Counted from the first letter of the stretch, positions 1 through 9,015 are shown. The stretch: DNA of 64,000 nucleotides from Ferrovibrio terrae (GCF_007197755.1 NZ_CP041636.1:1214001-1278000); one strand, 5' to 3'. The notes: generated by a model from the sequence alone, not told the origin. Numbers and translations are program-made.

Positions 1-1424
1 AAGGCGATCTCGTCGATCAGGCCGACGATCGTGCTGATCTGCTCGGCCGACTGTTCCAGCGCACCCATCGCCGACGTCACCTCGCTCATGATCCGGCCGC
101 CGTCGTTGGCGGCAGCGGTGGCTTCGGTGGCACGCTGGTTGGCGGTATTGGCGTTTTCCGAATTCTGTCGCACCGTCTGCGTCACTTCATGCATGGTGGC
201 GGCAGTCTCTTCCACCGTGGCGGCCTGGCTTTCGGTGCGCTGCGCCAGATCTATGCTGGCGGTCATGATCTCGTTCGACGCCGAGGTGATGGTGGTGGAG
301 ACCGCCATGATGGCGCGAATCGCCAGGGCCTGAGCCGTGATGTCGGTGGCGAATTTCACCACCTTGAACGGCTTGCCGTTCATGTCGCGGATCGGGTTGT
401 AGCTGGCCTGAATCCAGATTTCCCGGCCAGCCTTGCCGACGCGCTTGTACTGGCCGGCATCGTAGTCGCCGCGACCGAGCTTGGTCCAGAAGGCACGATA
501 CTCGGCCGTGTTGGCCTCGGCCGGTTCGACGAACATGCGGTGATGCTGGCCCTTCACCTCGGCAAGGTTGTAGCCCAGCGTGTCGAGGAAATTCTGGTTG
601 GCATCAAGGATATTGCCCTGCAGGTCGAACTCGATCACGGCCTGCGATTTGCCGATGGCGTCAATCTGGCCTGCGTAATTGGCGTTGGCCATTTTCTGCG
701 CGGTGATGTCGGTGGCGAATTTCACCACCTTGAACGGCTTGCCGTTCATGTCGCGGATCGGATTGTAGCTGGCCTGAATCCAGATTTCCCGGCCGCCTTT
801 GCCAAAGCGCTTGTACTGGCCGGCATCGTATTCGCCACGGCCGAGTTTGTCCCAGAAGGTGCGATAGTCGACACCGGCGGCTTCGGCGGGATCGACGAAC
901 ATGCGGTGATGCTGGCCCTTCACCTCGTCGAACCGGTAACCCATGGCATCGAGGAAATTCTGGTTGGCCGTCAGGATATTGCCCTGCAGGTCGAACTCGA
1001 TCACGGCCATCGCCTTGCTGATCGCGGCGATCTGGCCTTCGAAATTGGCGTTGGCGGCCACCTGCGCGGTGACGTCAGTGGCGAACTTCACCACCCTGGA
1101 CGGCTTGCCCAGCGCATTCAGGATCGGATTGTAGCTGGCCTGGATCCAGACATCCTTGCCGGTCTTGGTAATGCGGCGGTACTGGCCGGCATCGTATTCG
1201 CCGCGCGACAGCTTGTCCCAGAAGGCGCGATACTCCGCACTCTGCGCGTAGGCCGGATCGACAAAGATGCGGTGATGCCTGCCCTTGATCTCGGCCAGGC
1301 TGTAGCCAAGCGTCTTCAGGAAATTTTCGTTGGCATCGAGAATGTTGCCATGCAGATCGAATTCGATCACCGCCATCGAGCGACCGATCGCAGATTCCAT
1401 GCCGTTCTTACCAAAGATCGCCAT
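1..1424 (-). CDS. Methyl-accepting chemotaxis protein with three tandem PAS domains (3' end outside window)
   Basis: Reading leftwards from the ATG at 1424, the protein has no signal peptide or membrane segment. It carries three PAS modules of 122 residues each, every one containing FVDP or FVEP, a GEYDAGQY-type motif, a WIQASYNPI core and a closing VVKFATD(I/V)TAQ. A receptor signalling region then begins ([17 protein letters not shown], then [14 protein letters not shown]), which the window edge cuts off. This is the architecture of cytoplasmic, often heme- or flavin-sensing, chemoreceptors that act on CheA/CheW; the ligand is unknown. An AGGAGG lies 9 nt from the ATG at 1424 and only 3 nt from an ATG at 1430, so 1424 is preferred. 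The repeats are regular: 366 bp in DNA. Confidence 0.9.
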   Translation of the reverse strand, partial: MAIFGKNGMESAIGRSMAVIEFDLHGNILDANENFLKTLGYSLAEIKGRHHRIFVDPAYAQSAEYRAFWDKLSRGEYDAGQYRRITKTGKDVWIQASYNPILNALGKPSRVVKFATDVTAQVAANANFEGQIAAISKAMAVIEFDLQGNILTANQNFLDAMGYRFDEVKGQHHRMFVDPAEAAGVDYRTFWDKLGRGEYDAGQYKRFGKGGREIWIQASYNPIRDMNGKPFKVVKFATDITAQKMANANYAGQIDAIGKSQAVIEFDLQGNILDANQNFLDTLGYNLAEVKGQHHRMFVEPAEANTAEYRAFWTKLGRGDYDAGQYKRVGKAGREIWIQASYNPIRDMNGKPFKVVKFATDITAQALAIRAIMAVSTTITSASNEIMTASIDLAQRTESQAATVEETAATMHEVTQTVRQNSENANTANQRATEATAAANDGGRIMSEVTSAMGALEQSAEQISTIVGLIDEIA

Positions 1425-1465
1425 GTTCATACTCCTCCTGCAGTTTCCCGCTTTTTTGGCCAAAT

Positions 1466-1477
1466 GCCCATATGGGC
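1466..1477. promoter_or_regulatory. 12-bp perfect palindrome upstream of the triple-PAS receptor
   Basis: GCCCATATGGGC lies about 42 bp upstream of the receptor start, inside the 189-bp gap before the HemY-like gene. It could be an operator or part of the promoter. No regulator is identified, so the role is inference. Confidence 0.3.
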
Positions 1478-1613
1478 TATTTTGACGCAGGCACCGATAG
1501 AGGTTGAGTGAAAATCTGATTACCCGCCGCAGTAATCCAAATACATGTGTAGGCAATCGGGCGCGGACCGCATGGGCTGGATATGCGGATTTTATGGTGG
1601 TTACTGGATTGCC

Positions 1614-2939
1614 CTACTGACGCTGCGTTGACAGCAGCGGCCGGGCCGGGGCAGCGAGCGGCAAAGCTTCGCCAAGCCGGGTCGGATCGAGCGTGTCGAA
1701 ACTGCCACAGGCCGCGCAAAGCAGGGTCCAGTCAGCAGCACCATTGCCGCAATGGCCGCATTGCCAGGGCGCATGCCGGCCGGCGATGCCATGCCAGTGA
1801 TCGGCCGCCGCCGCATCGCCTTCACTGTCTTCCGCCAGCTTCGCCAGCAGACGCGCTGCCCAGGCACCGCCCGACAGTCCCGCCCTGTTGAGCGCTGCGC
1901 GCGCCACGGTGAAGTCGCGGATCTGCAGCGCGGCAGCAGCCAGCAGCAGCTGGCTCGCCACTTCCGGCTTGCGCTCGGCAACGAACTCTTCCGCCCTGGC
2001 CATCAAAGTCTCGGCCGGCGTCGCACGCTGCAGCATCAGCCAGGCCTCGGCCAGCGCTTCCGATGGCATGCGCGCAAAGGCGCGCTTGAGATGGAAGGCG
2101 GCGGCCTCCCGCGCATTGTGATGATCCGCCGCGCGCGCCATCAGCACCGGCGGCGCCGGATGATCGGGCAGGACTTTCGCGGCACGTTCGGCCCATTGCC
2201 GCGCCATGCGCTGGTCGTTGCGTGCCAGCGCAGCCTGTGCCTCGGCCAGATCGAGCCGCGCCGACAACGCCGTGGCAGCGTCACGCGTGACGGCTTTCTT
2301 CTTGCGCGCGAGTTCGAGCCGCTTGCGCGCGGCGTCCCAGTCGCCGGCTTCGACCAGCAGCTGCAGCTCGGCCTCGGCGGCAAAGGGCGATGACGGCCTC
2401 AAGCGCGAGGCGCGCTGCGCCTGCTGCAGCGCGTCCGCGCGATCGCCCGTGCGACGTGCGTCAGCCAAAAGCCCGCGCGTGCCGAGAAACGCCGTGCCGG
2501 GATCCTGGCTGAGCGCCAGGTAAGCCTCATGCGCCAGCGCCGCATCACCCTTCAGTTGCGCCGCATGCGCCACCAGCAGGCGCGACAGCGCCGGATCGTC
2601 GAGCTGCTTGCGTGCCTTGTCGGCCAGGCTGAGCGCGCGGTCGGCTTCACCAGCGGCGACCGCCACCATGCCGGCGGCGAAATTGGCATAGCCCTTCTGC
2701 TGGCGCTTCAGCCGGCGGCGTTGCGGCAGGGCCGCGGCCCAGGCCAGCACCCAGGTCAGCATGAAGGCGCCAAGCCCGAGCAGCAGAAGCCCGAGCGCCA
2801 GCAGCGGCGCCGGCGCTGCGATCTCATAGCCGAACCAGGTGATGGCGACGCGGCCCGGCTGGTCGGCGATCCAGGCCGCCGCGCCAGCCAGCGCCATCAG
2901 CGCGATCAGAACCAGCGCGCCGCGCAGCAGACGCATCAT
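1614..2939 (-). CDS. HemY-like TPR membrane protein with C-terminal four-Cys knuckle
   Basis: The 441-residue product has two N-terminal membrane segments (about 5-27 and 40-72), then helical TPR-like repeats in the periplasm, as in the HemY N-terminal family. The C-terminus carries a CGHC...CAAC four-cysteine motif (about residues 392-413) resembling the rubredoxin-type metal knuckle of LapB/YciM. HemY sits in hem operons of proteobacteria and its exact biochemical role is unsettled. It is not the protoporphyrinogen oxidase also called HemY in Bacillus. It is the last gene of hemC-hemD-mitofilin-hemY and begins one base after the stop of the preceding gene, so it is probably translationally coupled. 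Confidence 0.85.
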   Translation of the reverse strand: MMRLLRGALVLIALMALAGAAAWIADQPGRVAITWFGYEIAAPAPLLALGLLLLGLGAFMLTWVLAWAAALPQRRRLKRQQKGYANFAAGMVAVAAGEADRALSLADKARKQLDDPALSRLLVAHAAQLKGDAALAHEAYLALSQDPGTAFLGTRGLLADARRTGDRADALQQAQRASRLRPSSPFAAEAELQLLVEAGDWDAARKRLELARKKKAVTRDAATALSARLDLAEAQAALARNDQRMARQWAERAAKVLPDHPAPPVLMARAADHHNAREAAAFHLKRAFARMPSEALAEAWLMLQRATPAETLMARAEEFVAERKPEVASQLLLAAAALQIRDFTVARAALNRAGLSGGAWAARLLAKLAEDSEGDAAAADHWHGIAGRHAPWQCGHCGNGAADWTLLCAACGSFDTLDPTRLGEALPLAAPARPLLSTQRQ

Positions 2940-2940
2940 G

Positions 2941-4014
2941 TCACTGTACCGTCAGATGCGCGCGCAAAGCCGCGCCATAAGCATCCAGAGCCGCATCCAG
3001 CTTCAATCGCGCCTGCGCCTGCTCGCGCCATTCGGTCAGTGGACCCACCAGAGTCAGCCCATCGAGGTCTGCGACCGCCGCTTTCAGATCGCCCTGCGCC
3101 AGCGCGGCAGCTGCGAGATCGAGCCGGCCATCGATGGTGGCGGCATCGGGTGCGCCGGTGCGGCGGATGCTGACCAGGCCGCTCAGCTTGTCGACCGCGC
3201 GCTGCCACCAGGCCTTGTCGGTTGCGGCCGTGGCATCCGCCGTTGCTGGCGTGGCGCGCTGCTGTTCAGCCAGTGCAGCAAACCGCGCGGCAAGCGCTGC
3301 CGTCGACGGCGCCGGCTGTTCGGCGAAAGGCTGCAGACCGGCAAAGGCGGTTTTCAGGTTGCCGCCCTGCGCCTCGGCATAAGCGCCCAGTGCGGTGGCT
3401 TCGCGCGGGAAGCTTTCGCCGCGGCGGGCATGTTCGCGCAGCTCGCTCCAGCCGATCAGCTGCACCAGCGGCTCGCGCAAACTCGACAGGCGCGCCTCGC
3501 TCAGCGCTGTCATGCGTCCTTGCAACTCTGCGACCTGGCTTTGCAGCGCTGCACGCTGCGTCGCCGAGGTTTCCAGGGCGGCGCGCAGCGCCAGCACCTG
3601 CTGCTCGATCTCATGCAGCTTCTGCGGATCGACAGCGTTCGCTGCCGGCAGCTGCTGCAGCCGTTCCAGGCTGGCGGTCAGGCTGGAGAAGCGGCTTTCA
3701 AGCTGGTCGAGCCGGGCATCGCGCGTCGACATCGGCACGACGGATGGCGCGGGGGTCGGCGCTGCGGCCGAAGGCGCCGGCGTCGGTGCCGGTTCTCCAG
3801 CGCGCGGTGCAGCGGATGATGGCGCAACACTGCCCAGCAGATCGTCCAGCCGGCCACTGACCGCGAAATGATAGCCGATGGCAATGGCCACCGAGAGCAC
3901 CACGGCGGCGAGCAGATAAAGCACGATGCGCAGGTTGCGGCCCGATCCGCTGCCGGCATTGCCGATCGGTTCGGCCTCGGCGTCGATGATCTTTTCCTGC
4001 GGCTTCTCGCTCAT
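2941..4014 (-). CDS. Mitofilin-family inner-membrane protein
   Basis: This is a 357-residue protein with a short cytoplasmic head, one membrane segment (about residues 29-51), a Pro/Ala-rich linker and a coiled coil (about 100-170, rich in Leu, Gln, Arg and Glu). A C-terminal helical region ends in the conserved ARLKLDAALDAYGAAL-type tail. The arrangement matches the alphaproteobacterial Mic60/mitofilin relatives encoded between hemD and hemY. By family knowledge these shape or organise the cytoplasmic membrane, and Mic60 homologues make contact-site-like structures in alphaproteobacteria. The position inside the heme block is the conserved one for this family. Residue-level function cannot be read from the sequence. 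Confidence 0.8.
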   Translation of the reverse strand: MSEKPQEKIIDAEAEPIGNAGSGSGRNLRIVLYLLAAVVLSVAIAIGYHFAVSGRLDDLLGSVAPSSAAPRAGEPAPTPAPSAAAPTPAPSVVPMSTRDARLDQLESRFSSLTASLERLQQLPAANAVDPQKLHEIEQQVLALRAALETSATQRAALQSQVAELQGRMTALSEARLSSLREPLVQLIGWSELREHARRGESFPREATALGAYAEAQGGNLKTAFAGLQPFAEQPAPSTAALAARFAALAEQQRATPATADATAATDKAWWQRAVDKLSGLVSIRRTGAPDAATIDGRLDLAAAALAQGDLKAAVADLDGLTLVGPLTEWREQAQARLKLDAALDAYGAALRAHLTVQ

Positions 4015-4024
4015 CAGAACTCCG

Positions 4025-4738
4025 TCACTGAAGCAGCGCGACCAGATCGGCCTCGCCGGGACTCTGCGCCACCTTCACGTCCCGCCAGGGCAGGACGGAG
4101 GCTTCGCGCGCGACATTGTCGCTCAGGCACCAGGCGGTGGCTACCGCCGCGCCGCCGGCAATGCCGGCCGCCTGTGCTAAATTAACAAATGTTGCCGCCG
4201 TGCGGGGAGAGAAAAACAGCACGCCGTCATAGCCTTTCGCCGCGAAACGCGCGGCCACCGCAGGCGGCAGTTGAATCGCCGTCTCGGCATCGTAGAGCAC
4301 CGCGCGGCGCACGTCATAGCCATCCTGTTGCAACATGGCCTGCAGATCGCCGGCCCGGGCCGAGCCGGCCGCATGCAGTAACGCTCCAGCCGCGCGGGAG
4401 TGCCGTGCGCGCACCATTTGCGCCAGCAGATCGACATCACCGCCCGCCGCCTCGACCCGGGTGAAGCCAGCCGCCTTTGCTGCCAGCGCACTGGCGGGAC
4501 CGACGGCGTAGACGATGAAATCCCGCTGTGGCTCGGCATCGGCAAAGGCGCGCACGCCATTGGCCGAGGTGAACAGCAAAGCCGTGACGCCATCCAGCGC
4601 CGCCCGCAGCCCGTCGCCGGCATCATGTTTCTGCCGGATCGCCAGCATGGGCGCGGCATCGACAACATGGCCCATCGCCTGCAGCCTGTCACGCAAGCTT
4701 TGCGATTCTGCCTCGGGCCGTGTCAGCAGCAGCTGCAT
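4025..4738 (-). CDS. hemD: Uroporphyrinogen-III synthase
   Basis: This 237-residue HemD-family protein starts MQLLLTRPEAES and contains LLFTSANGVRAF and VLFFSPRTAATFV, the poorly conserved but diagnostic sites of the two Rossmann-like lobes. It cyclises hydroxymethylbilane with inversion of ring D to give uroporphyrinogen III, the branch-point precursor of heme, siroheme and cobalamin. Its ATG overlaps the TAA stop of hemC (TAATG at 4736-4740), so translation is coupled to the enzyme that makes its unstable substrate. Length is normal for the family. Confidence 0.92.
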   Translation of the reverse strand: MQLLLTRPEAESQSLRDRLQAMGHVVDAAPMLAIRQKHDAGDGLRAALDGVTALLFTSANGVRAFADAEPQRDFIVYAVGPASALAAKAAGFTRVEAAGGDVDLLAQMVRARHSRAAGALLHAAGSARAGDLQAMLQQDGYDVRRAVLYDAETAIQLPPAVAARFAAKGYDGVLFFSPRTAATFVNLAQAAGIAGGAAVATAWCLSDNVAREASVLPWRDVKVAQSPGEADLVALLQ

Positions 4739-5688
4739 TATTCTTTGAAGAAATCCGGACCGATGCGGCTTTTCAGTTCCGCGCCGGCATCCTGGCCCAT
4801 GCTCACGCCGTCGCGCGCATTGCCGCGGCGCTCGATCTCGATCAGCTCGCTGCCATCGGGCCGCGCGATGGCCCCGCGCAGGCGCATGCCGACGCCGTCG
4901 AGTTCGGCCAGCGCGGCAATCGGCGTGCGGCAGGAGCCATCCAGTACGGCGAGCAGCGCACGCTCGGCTTCGACGCGCATGCGCGTCGCGGCGTCATCCA
5001 ATGGTTTCAGATAGGCCATCACCCGCGCATCGCCCTGGCGGCATTCAATGCCGATGGCGCCTTGTGCCACGGCGGGCAGCATCTCGTCGGTCTGCAGCAC
5101 GCGCATGCCCGGCGGCGCGATCTTCAGGCGATTGAGACCGGCCATGGCAAGGAAAGTGGCGGCAACGTCGCCGGCTGCCAGCTTGCGCAAACGGGTCTGC
5201 ACATTGCCACGGAAGGTGACGACCTTGAGGTCGGGCCGCCGCGCCAGCAAAAATGCTTTCCGCCGCAGCGACGCCGTGCCCACGGTGGCGGCCTGCGGAA
5301 TCTCGGCGAGATTCATCGGTTCTATTGCCAGCAGCACGTCGCGCACATCCTCGCGCGGCAGATAGGCGCCCATCATCAGCCCGGCGGGCAAGGCCGTCGG
5401 CATGTCCTTCATCGAATGCACGGCGAGGTCGATTTCGCCGCTCAGCAGCGCGTCCTCGATCTCCTTGGTGAACAGCCCCTTGCCGCCGGCCTCGGCCAGC
5501 GCGCGGTCCTGGATCTGGTCGCCGGTGGTCTTGATCACCCGGATGGCGATCTGGTCTTCGCGCAAGCCCGGATGCGCTCTGAGCAGCCGGTCACGGGTCT
5601 CATGCGCCTGGGCCAGCGCCAGCGGCGAGCCGCGCGTACCGATGCCGAGTACGGGCTTTTCCGGCTTCACTTGCTGGCTTGGCGTCAT
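4738..5688 (-). CDS. hemC: Hydroxymethylbilane synthase (porphobilinogen deaminase)
   Basis: The 316-residue protein has the family landmarks: GTRGSPLALAQA near residue 17, VHSMKDMPT near 90, TASLRRKA near 138, and the dipyrromethane-cofactor cysteine in DGSCRTPIAAL (Cys253). It polymerises four porphobilinogens into linear hydroxymethylbilane in the cytoplasm. It is the first gene of the leftward heme block and is divergent from tsaD with only 50 bp between start codons, so the two promoters must share or overlap that interval. Confidence 0.96.
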   Translation of the reverse strand: MTPSQQVKPEKPVLGIGTRGSPLALAQAHETRDRLLRAHPGLREDQIAIRVIKTTGDQIQDRALAEAGGKGLFTKEIEDALLSGEIDLAVHSMKDMPTALPAGLMMGAYLPREDVRDVLLAIEPMNLAEIPQAATVGTASLRRKAFLLARRPDLKVVTFRGNVQTRLRKLAAGDVAATFLAMAGLNRLKIAPPGMRVLQTDEMLPAVAQGAIGIECRQGDARVMAYLKPLDDAATRMRVEAERALLAVLDGSCRTPIAALAELDGVGMRLRGAIARPDGSELIEIERRGNARDGVSMGQDAGAELKSRIGPDFFKE

Positions 5689-5738
5689 AATGTTAAGGCC
5701 TACTCGATTGATAGTCTGACGGAGCGGATGATCTGACG

Positions 5739-6809
5739 ATGCGCGTGCTCGGCATCGAAACCAGTTGCGACGAAACCGCCTGCGCCGTGGTTACGGATGC
5801 AGCCGACCCGTCGCGCCGCATCCTCAGTCATAGCCTGTTCTCGCAAATGAGGGAACACGCGCCCTATGGCGGCGTGGTGCCCGAAATCGCCTCCCGCGCC
5901 CATATCGAGCATCTGGACGGGCTGGTGGCCGAGGCACTGGCCGAGGCCGGGCTGGAGCTGGCCGATCTGGATGCCATCGCCGCCACCGCCGGGCCCGGCC
6001 TGATCGGCGGCGTCATGGTTGGTCTGATGACCGCCAAGGCGCTGGCCTATGCGAGCGGCAAGCCGCTCATTGCGGTGAATCACCTGGAGGGCCATGCGCT
6101 CTCGGTGCGGATCAGCGATGACGTGCCCTTCCCGTATCTCCTGCTGCTGGTCTCGGGCGGGCACTGCCAGTTCCTGATCGTGGAAGGCGTCGGCCGCTAT
6201 CAGCGCCTCGGCACCACCATCGACGACGCGGCCGGCGAGGCGTTTGACAAGACCGCGAAACTGCTCGGCCTTGGCTATCCCGGCGGGCCGGCCATCGAAC
6301 GCATTGCGAAACAGGGCGATGCCGCGCGCTTCAGCCTGCCGCTGCCGCTGAAAGGCAAGCCGGGCTGCGATTTCAGCTTCTCCGGTCTCAAGACTGCCGT
6401 GCGGCTGGCGCTCGAAAGCTGCGGACCGTCTCCCTCTGAACGGGACAAGGCCGATCTCGCCGCCAGTTTCCAGCAGACCGTCATGGCGGTGATCCTGGAC
6501 CGCGCCCGGAATGCCATCGCACTGTTCGATGCGGCGCATGGTGCCGCAGGCAAACATTTCGTCGTCGCCGGCGGTGTTGCGGCCAATGCGACCCTGCGCG
6601 CAGGGCTGGTCGATCTCGCCGCCGACCACGGCATGCGCTTCACCGCACCGCCGATGAAGCTCTGTACGGATAATGGCGCGATGATCGCCTGGGCTGGCCT
6701 CGAACGCTTTCGTCTCGGCATGATCGATGATCTTGAAGCACCGGCCCGCGCGCGCTGGCCGCTGGATACGCTGGCCGCTCCGAAACCCTATGCCGGAGTC
6801 AAAGCATGA
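5739..6809 (+). CDS. tsaD: tRNA N6-threonylcarbamoyladenosine transferase catalytic subunit
   Basis: The 356-residue Kae1/TsaD ASKHA-fold protein starts [18 protein letters not shown]. The metal-binding histidines fall in NHLEGH (His115 and His119), and [25 protein letters not shown] and [12 protein letters not shown] follow in the usual order. It transfers the threonylcarbamoyl group to A37 of ANN-decoding tRNAs with TsaB, TsaC and TsaE, and it is essential in most bacteria. The stop overlaps the start of gpsA by 4 bp (ATGA at 6806-6809). Pairing with hemC on the other strand is common in Alphaproteobacteria. Confidence 0.97.
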   Translation: MRVLGIETSCDETACAVVTDAADPSRRILSHSLFSQMREHAPYGGVVPEIASRAHIEHLDGLVAEALAEAGLELADLDAIAATAGPGLIGGVMVGLMTAKALAYASGKPLIAVNHLEGHALSVRISDDVPFPYLLLLVSGGHCQFLIVEGVGRYQRLGTTIDDAAGEAFDKTAKLLGLGYPGGPAIERIAKQGDAARFSLPLPLKGKPGCDFSFSGLKTAVRLALESCGPSPSERDKADLAASFQQTVMAVILDRARNAIALFDAAHGAAGKHFVVAGGVAANATLRAGLVDLAADHGMRFTAPPMKLCTDNGAMIAWAGLERFRLGMIDDLEAPARARWPLDTLAAPKPYAGVKA

Positions 6810-7792
6810 AGCGCATCGGCGTCATAGGCGGCGGTGCCTGGGGCACGGCGCTGGCGGCACTCAGCGCTGAACAAGGCGACACGATCCTGTGGGCGCGCAA
6901 TGCCGATGTGGTCGACAGCATCAACACCGCACATGCCAATCCGCTTTACCTGCCCGATGTGAAACTGCCGGCAGCCCTGAAGGCAACCGGCGATCTGGCC
7001 GCGCTGCAGGACTGCGATGCGCTGGTGCTGGCCGTGCCGGCGCAGACCTTGCGCACATTCGCCGAGGCGATCCGCATGGCTCTGCCGCTGAACGCGCCCA
7101 TCGTGATTGCCGCCAAGGGCATCGAGATCAGCACCGGGCTATTGCCGAGCGACGTGCTGCACGAACTGCTGCCGGGCCGGGTGCTGGCAATTTTAAGTGG
7201 GCCGAATTTCGCCAGCGAAGTCGCACGTGGCTTGCCGGCTGCCAGCACGCTGGCCTGCGCCGATGAGGCTTTGGGTGCGGCGCTGGTACAGCGCCTCGGC
7301 CGGCCGACCTTCCGGCCGTATCTGTCGGATGACGTGACCGGCGCGCAGATCGGCGGCGCAGTCAAAAACGTGCTGGCGATTGCCTGCGGTATCGTGATCG
7401 GGCGTAAGCTGGGCGACAATGCGCGCGCCGCGCTGATCACGCGCGGCCTGGCGGAAATGTCGCGGCTCGGTCTCGCGCTCGGCGCAAAACGCGAAACCCT
7501 GATGGGCCTGTCGGGCCTCGGCGATCTGGTGCTGACCTGCTCTGGCACGCAGTCGCGCAATCTCTCGCTCGGCATTGCGCTCGGCGAAGGCAACACGCTT
7601 GAGCAGATCATGGGCACGCGCCGCACGGTGGCGGAAGGCGTGCATACTGCGCGCGCCATCGAGGCACTGGCCGGCAAGCACGGCGTCGATATGCCGATCT
7701 GTGCGGCGATCGACGCTGTGCTGCACAAATCCAGGGAAATCGACGATACGCTGGCGGCGTTGCTCGCCAGACCCTTCAAGACCGAGGCATGA
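6806..7792 (+). CDS. gpsA: Glycerol-3-phosphate dehydrogenase [NAD(P)+]
   Basis: This 328-residue enzyme has an N-terminal Rossmann motif, [14 protein letters not shown] (about residues 6-19), then [16 protein letters not shown], the catalytic-lysine segment [13 protein letters not shown], and the C-terminal helical domain with [12 protein letters not shown] and RRTVAEGV. It reduces dihydroxyacetone phosphate to sn-glycerol-3-phosphate for phospholipid synthesis. It is translationally coupled to tsaD by an ATGA overlap and is followed 2 bp later by the EVE-domain gene, so the three probably form one transcript. Confidence 0.97.
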   Translation: MKRIGVIGGGAWGTALAALSAEQGDTILWARNADVVDSINTAHANPLYLPDVKLPAALKATGDLAALQDCDALVLAVPAQTLRTFAEAIRMALPLNAPIVIAAKGIEISTGLLPSDVLHELLPGRVLAILSGPNFASEVARGLPAASTLACADEALGAALVQRLGRPTFRPYLSDDVTGAQIGGAVKNVLAIACGIVIGRKLGDNARAALITRGLAEMSRLGLALGAKRETLMGLSGLGDLVLTCSGTQSRNLSLGIALGEGNTLEQIMGTRRTVAEGVHTARAIEALAGKHGVDMPICAAIDAVLHKSREIDDTLAALLARPFKTEA

Positions 7793-7793
7793 C

Positions 7794-8207
7794 ATGAACT
7801 ACTGGCTGATGAAATCCGAACCTTCCGCCTGGTCCTGGGACCAGCAGGTGAAGAAGAAAATCGAGACCTGGAACGGCGTGCGCAATTACCAGGCCGCCAA
7901 CAACATGAAGGCGATGGCGCTGGGCGATCGCGCCTTCTTCTACCATTCGGTGGACGAGAAGCAGATCGTCGGCATCGTCGAGATCTGCAAGCTGTATCAC
8001 CCCGACCCGACCGACGAGACGGCTAAGTTCGGCATGGTGAGCGTCAAGGCGCTGATGCCGCTGAAAACCCCGGTCACGCTGGCGCAGATCAAGGCCGAGC
8101 CGAAGCTGCAGGGCATGGCGCTGCTGAAGCAGTCGCGACTTTCCGTGCAGCCGGTCGATGCGGCCGCCTGGAAAATCATCTGCAAGATGGGTGGCGTGAG
8201 CGTGTAG
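7794..8207 (+). CDS. EVE (PUA-like) domain protein
   Basis: The 137-residue single-domain protein begins MNYWLMKSEPSAWSWDQ, with TWNGVRNYQAANNMKAM and GDRAFFYHS following. These are hallmark segments of the EVE domain, a PUA-superfamily fold that binds modified bases in DNA or RNA. Free-standing EVE proteins next to housekeeping genes are widespread in proteobacteria and their substrate is generally unknown. The start lies 2 bp after gpsA, so this is the tail gene of tsaD-gpsA-EVE. The inverted repeat immediately downstream may act as the 3' end of the message. Confidence 0.88.
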   Translation: MNYWLMKSEPSAWSWDQQVKKKIETWNGVRNYQAANNMKAMALGDRAFFYHSVDEKQIVGIVEICKLYHPDPTDETAKFGMVSVKALMPLKTPVTLAQIKAEPKLQGMALLKQSRLSVQPVDAAAWKIICKMGGVSV

Positions 8208-8215
8208 ACAAAGAT

Positions 8216-8324
8216 TGTCATGGCCGGGTTTGACCCGGCCATCCACGTGGCTGGATTGCGTGCAATGGTTGGCGAGATTCAAAAAGATAAGGCGTGGATG
8301 GCCGGGTCAAGCCCGGCCATGACA
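8216..8324. repeat. Inverted pair of palindromic REP-like repeats (REPIN-type unit)
   Basis: Two 32-bp copies, 8216-8247 and 8293-8324, lie in opposite orientation and match at 31 of 32 positions when one is reverse-complemented. Each copy is itself a hairpin (GGCCGGGT...ACCCGGCC type stem), and 45 bp separate them. Sequence of the form ATGGCCGGG..GACCCGGCCAT is a familiar intergenic repeat of Alphaproteobacteria. When translated it gives the spurious tail MAGLDPAIH, which can be seen here in false antisense frames. It sits between the EVE and Rieske genes and may act as a terminator or mRNA stabiliser. Confidence 0.85.
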
Positions 8325-8344
8325 GCTTTTGGGTTGGATGCGCC

Positions 8345-8704
8345 ATGACCACCCGCCCCAACCAGCCCGCACCCGGCACGAAACTGCTGCGTTTCGACGA
8401 ACTGGGCGAGACCGACGCCAAGGGTTTCAGCTTCGGCGAGGGCAAGGAGCGCTTCCAGTGTTTCGTGGTGCGCTGGATGGGCGGCGTGTTCGGCTATGTC
8501 AACGAATGCCCGCATGTGCGCACGCCGCTGGACTGGCAACCCGACAAGTTTTTCAACCTGCGGCGCGACGCCCTGCAATGCGGCACCCATGGCGCGCTGT
8601 TCACCATCCATGACGGCATGTGCTTTATCGGCCCGTGCAAGACCAAGGCGCTGGAGCCGTTTGCCGTCAAGCTCGATGGTGAAGGCTGGGTGATCGCCGC
8701 CTAG
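8345..8704 (+). CDS. Small Rieske [2Fe-2S] protein
   Basis: This is a 119-residue soluble protein with the two Rieske ligand boxes CPH (in NECPHVRTPLDW) and CGTH (in LQCGTHGALFTI), a C-x-H / C-x2-H pair 21 residues apart. Such stand-alone Rieske ferredoxins pass electrons to oxygenases or other redox enzymes, but no partner gene is adjacent. The second box reads CGTH rather than the common CPWH, a tolerated variant because both ligands are kept. The ATG at 8345 is chosen because upstream in-frame codons fall inside the palindromic repeat. No signal peptide is seen, so it is cytoplasmic. Confidence 0.85.
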   Translation: MTTRPNQPAPGTKLLRFDELGETDAKGFSFGEGKERFQCFVVRWMGGVFGYVNECPHVRTPLDWQPDKFFNLRRDALQCGTHGALFTIHDGMCFIGPCKTKALEPFAVKLDGEGWVIAA

Positions 8705-8720
8705 GCTGCTGAAACGAAAA

Positions 8721-8756
8721 GCGGCCGGGATGCGCGAGGGACGCATCGCCGGCCGC
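8721..8756. terminator. Strong GC hairpin between convergent genes
   Basis: GCGGCCGG-GATGCG pairs with CGCATC-g-CCGGCCGC around a 7-nt loop. It lies directly after the Rieske stop and downstream of the minus-strand small ORF, so it can serve both. No T-tract follows on either strand, which lowers confidence in intrinsic termination. Confidence 0.5.
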
Positions 8757-8815
8757 AGATCGGCAGCAGGCAGGGTGGGAGGAGCTGCCGCCGACCACTT
8801 CTGAATCCCTGGCGC

Positions 8816-8926
8816 CTAACCGGCGCGGGTGATGACCCGGATATCGCGACAGGCGTCCGCCAGGCCAAGCAGGGCCTGGCCGAGCATGCTGAGCGGTGTC
8901 TGGCGACGCGTAACCTTGCGAGACAT
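8816..8926 (-). CDS. Putative 36-residue small protein behind a Fur-box-like site
   Basis: The ATG at 8926 has an AGAGGC 6 nt upstream and opens a 36-codon frame. The product is basic at the N-terminus (MSRKVTRRQTP), has an amphipathic Leu/Ala-rich middle (LGQALLGLADACRD) with one cysteine, and ends in RVITRAG. About 90 bp upstream is an AT-rich segment containing a good match to a Fur operator, and a transcription terminator isolates this unit from the next gene. I do not recognise a family. It could be an iron-responsive small protein or a chance frame. Confidence 0.4.
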   Translation of the reverse strand: MSRKVTRRQTPLSMLGQALLGLADACRDIRVITRAG

Positions 8927-9015
8927 GGTTTTGCCTCTTCAGCCGGAGCACATCACAGGATGGCAAACCGTCGCCGGCCCGCCATGGACAGAGCCTACCG
9001 GGCGGCCGATATAAA

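Noticed and set aside
189-1511. Long rightward open frame opposite the triple-PAS receptor
   Set aside because: Its product repeats a GGEFHHLERLAVHVADR-type unit every 122 residues, exactly the antisense of the PAS repeats. It has no ribosome-binding site, and the minus strand encodes a coherent protein.
4400-5014. Rightward frames opposite hemC/hemD
   Set aside because: They are antisense shadows; both heme genes are complete with conserved motifs and overlapping stop/start.
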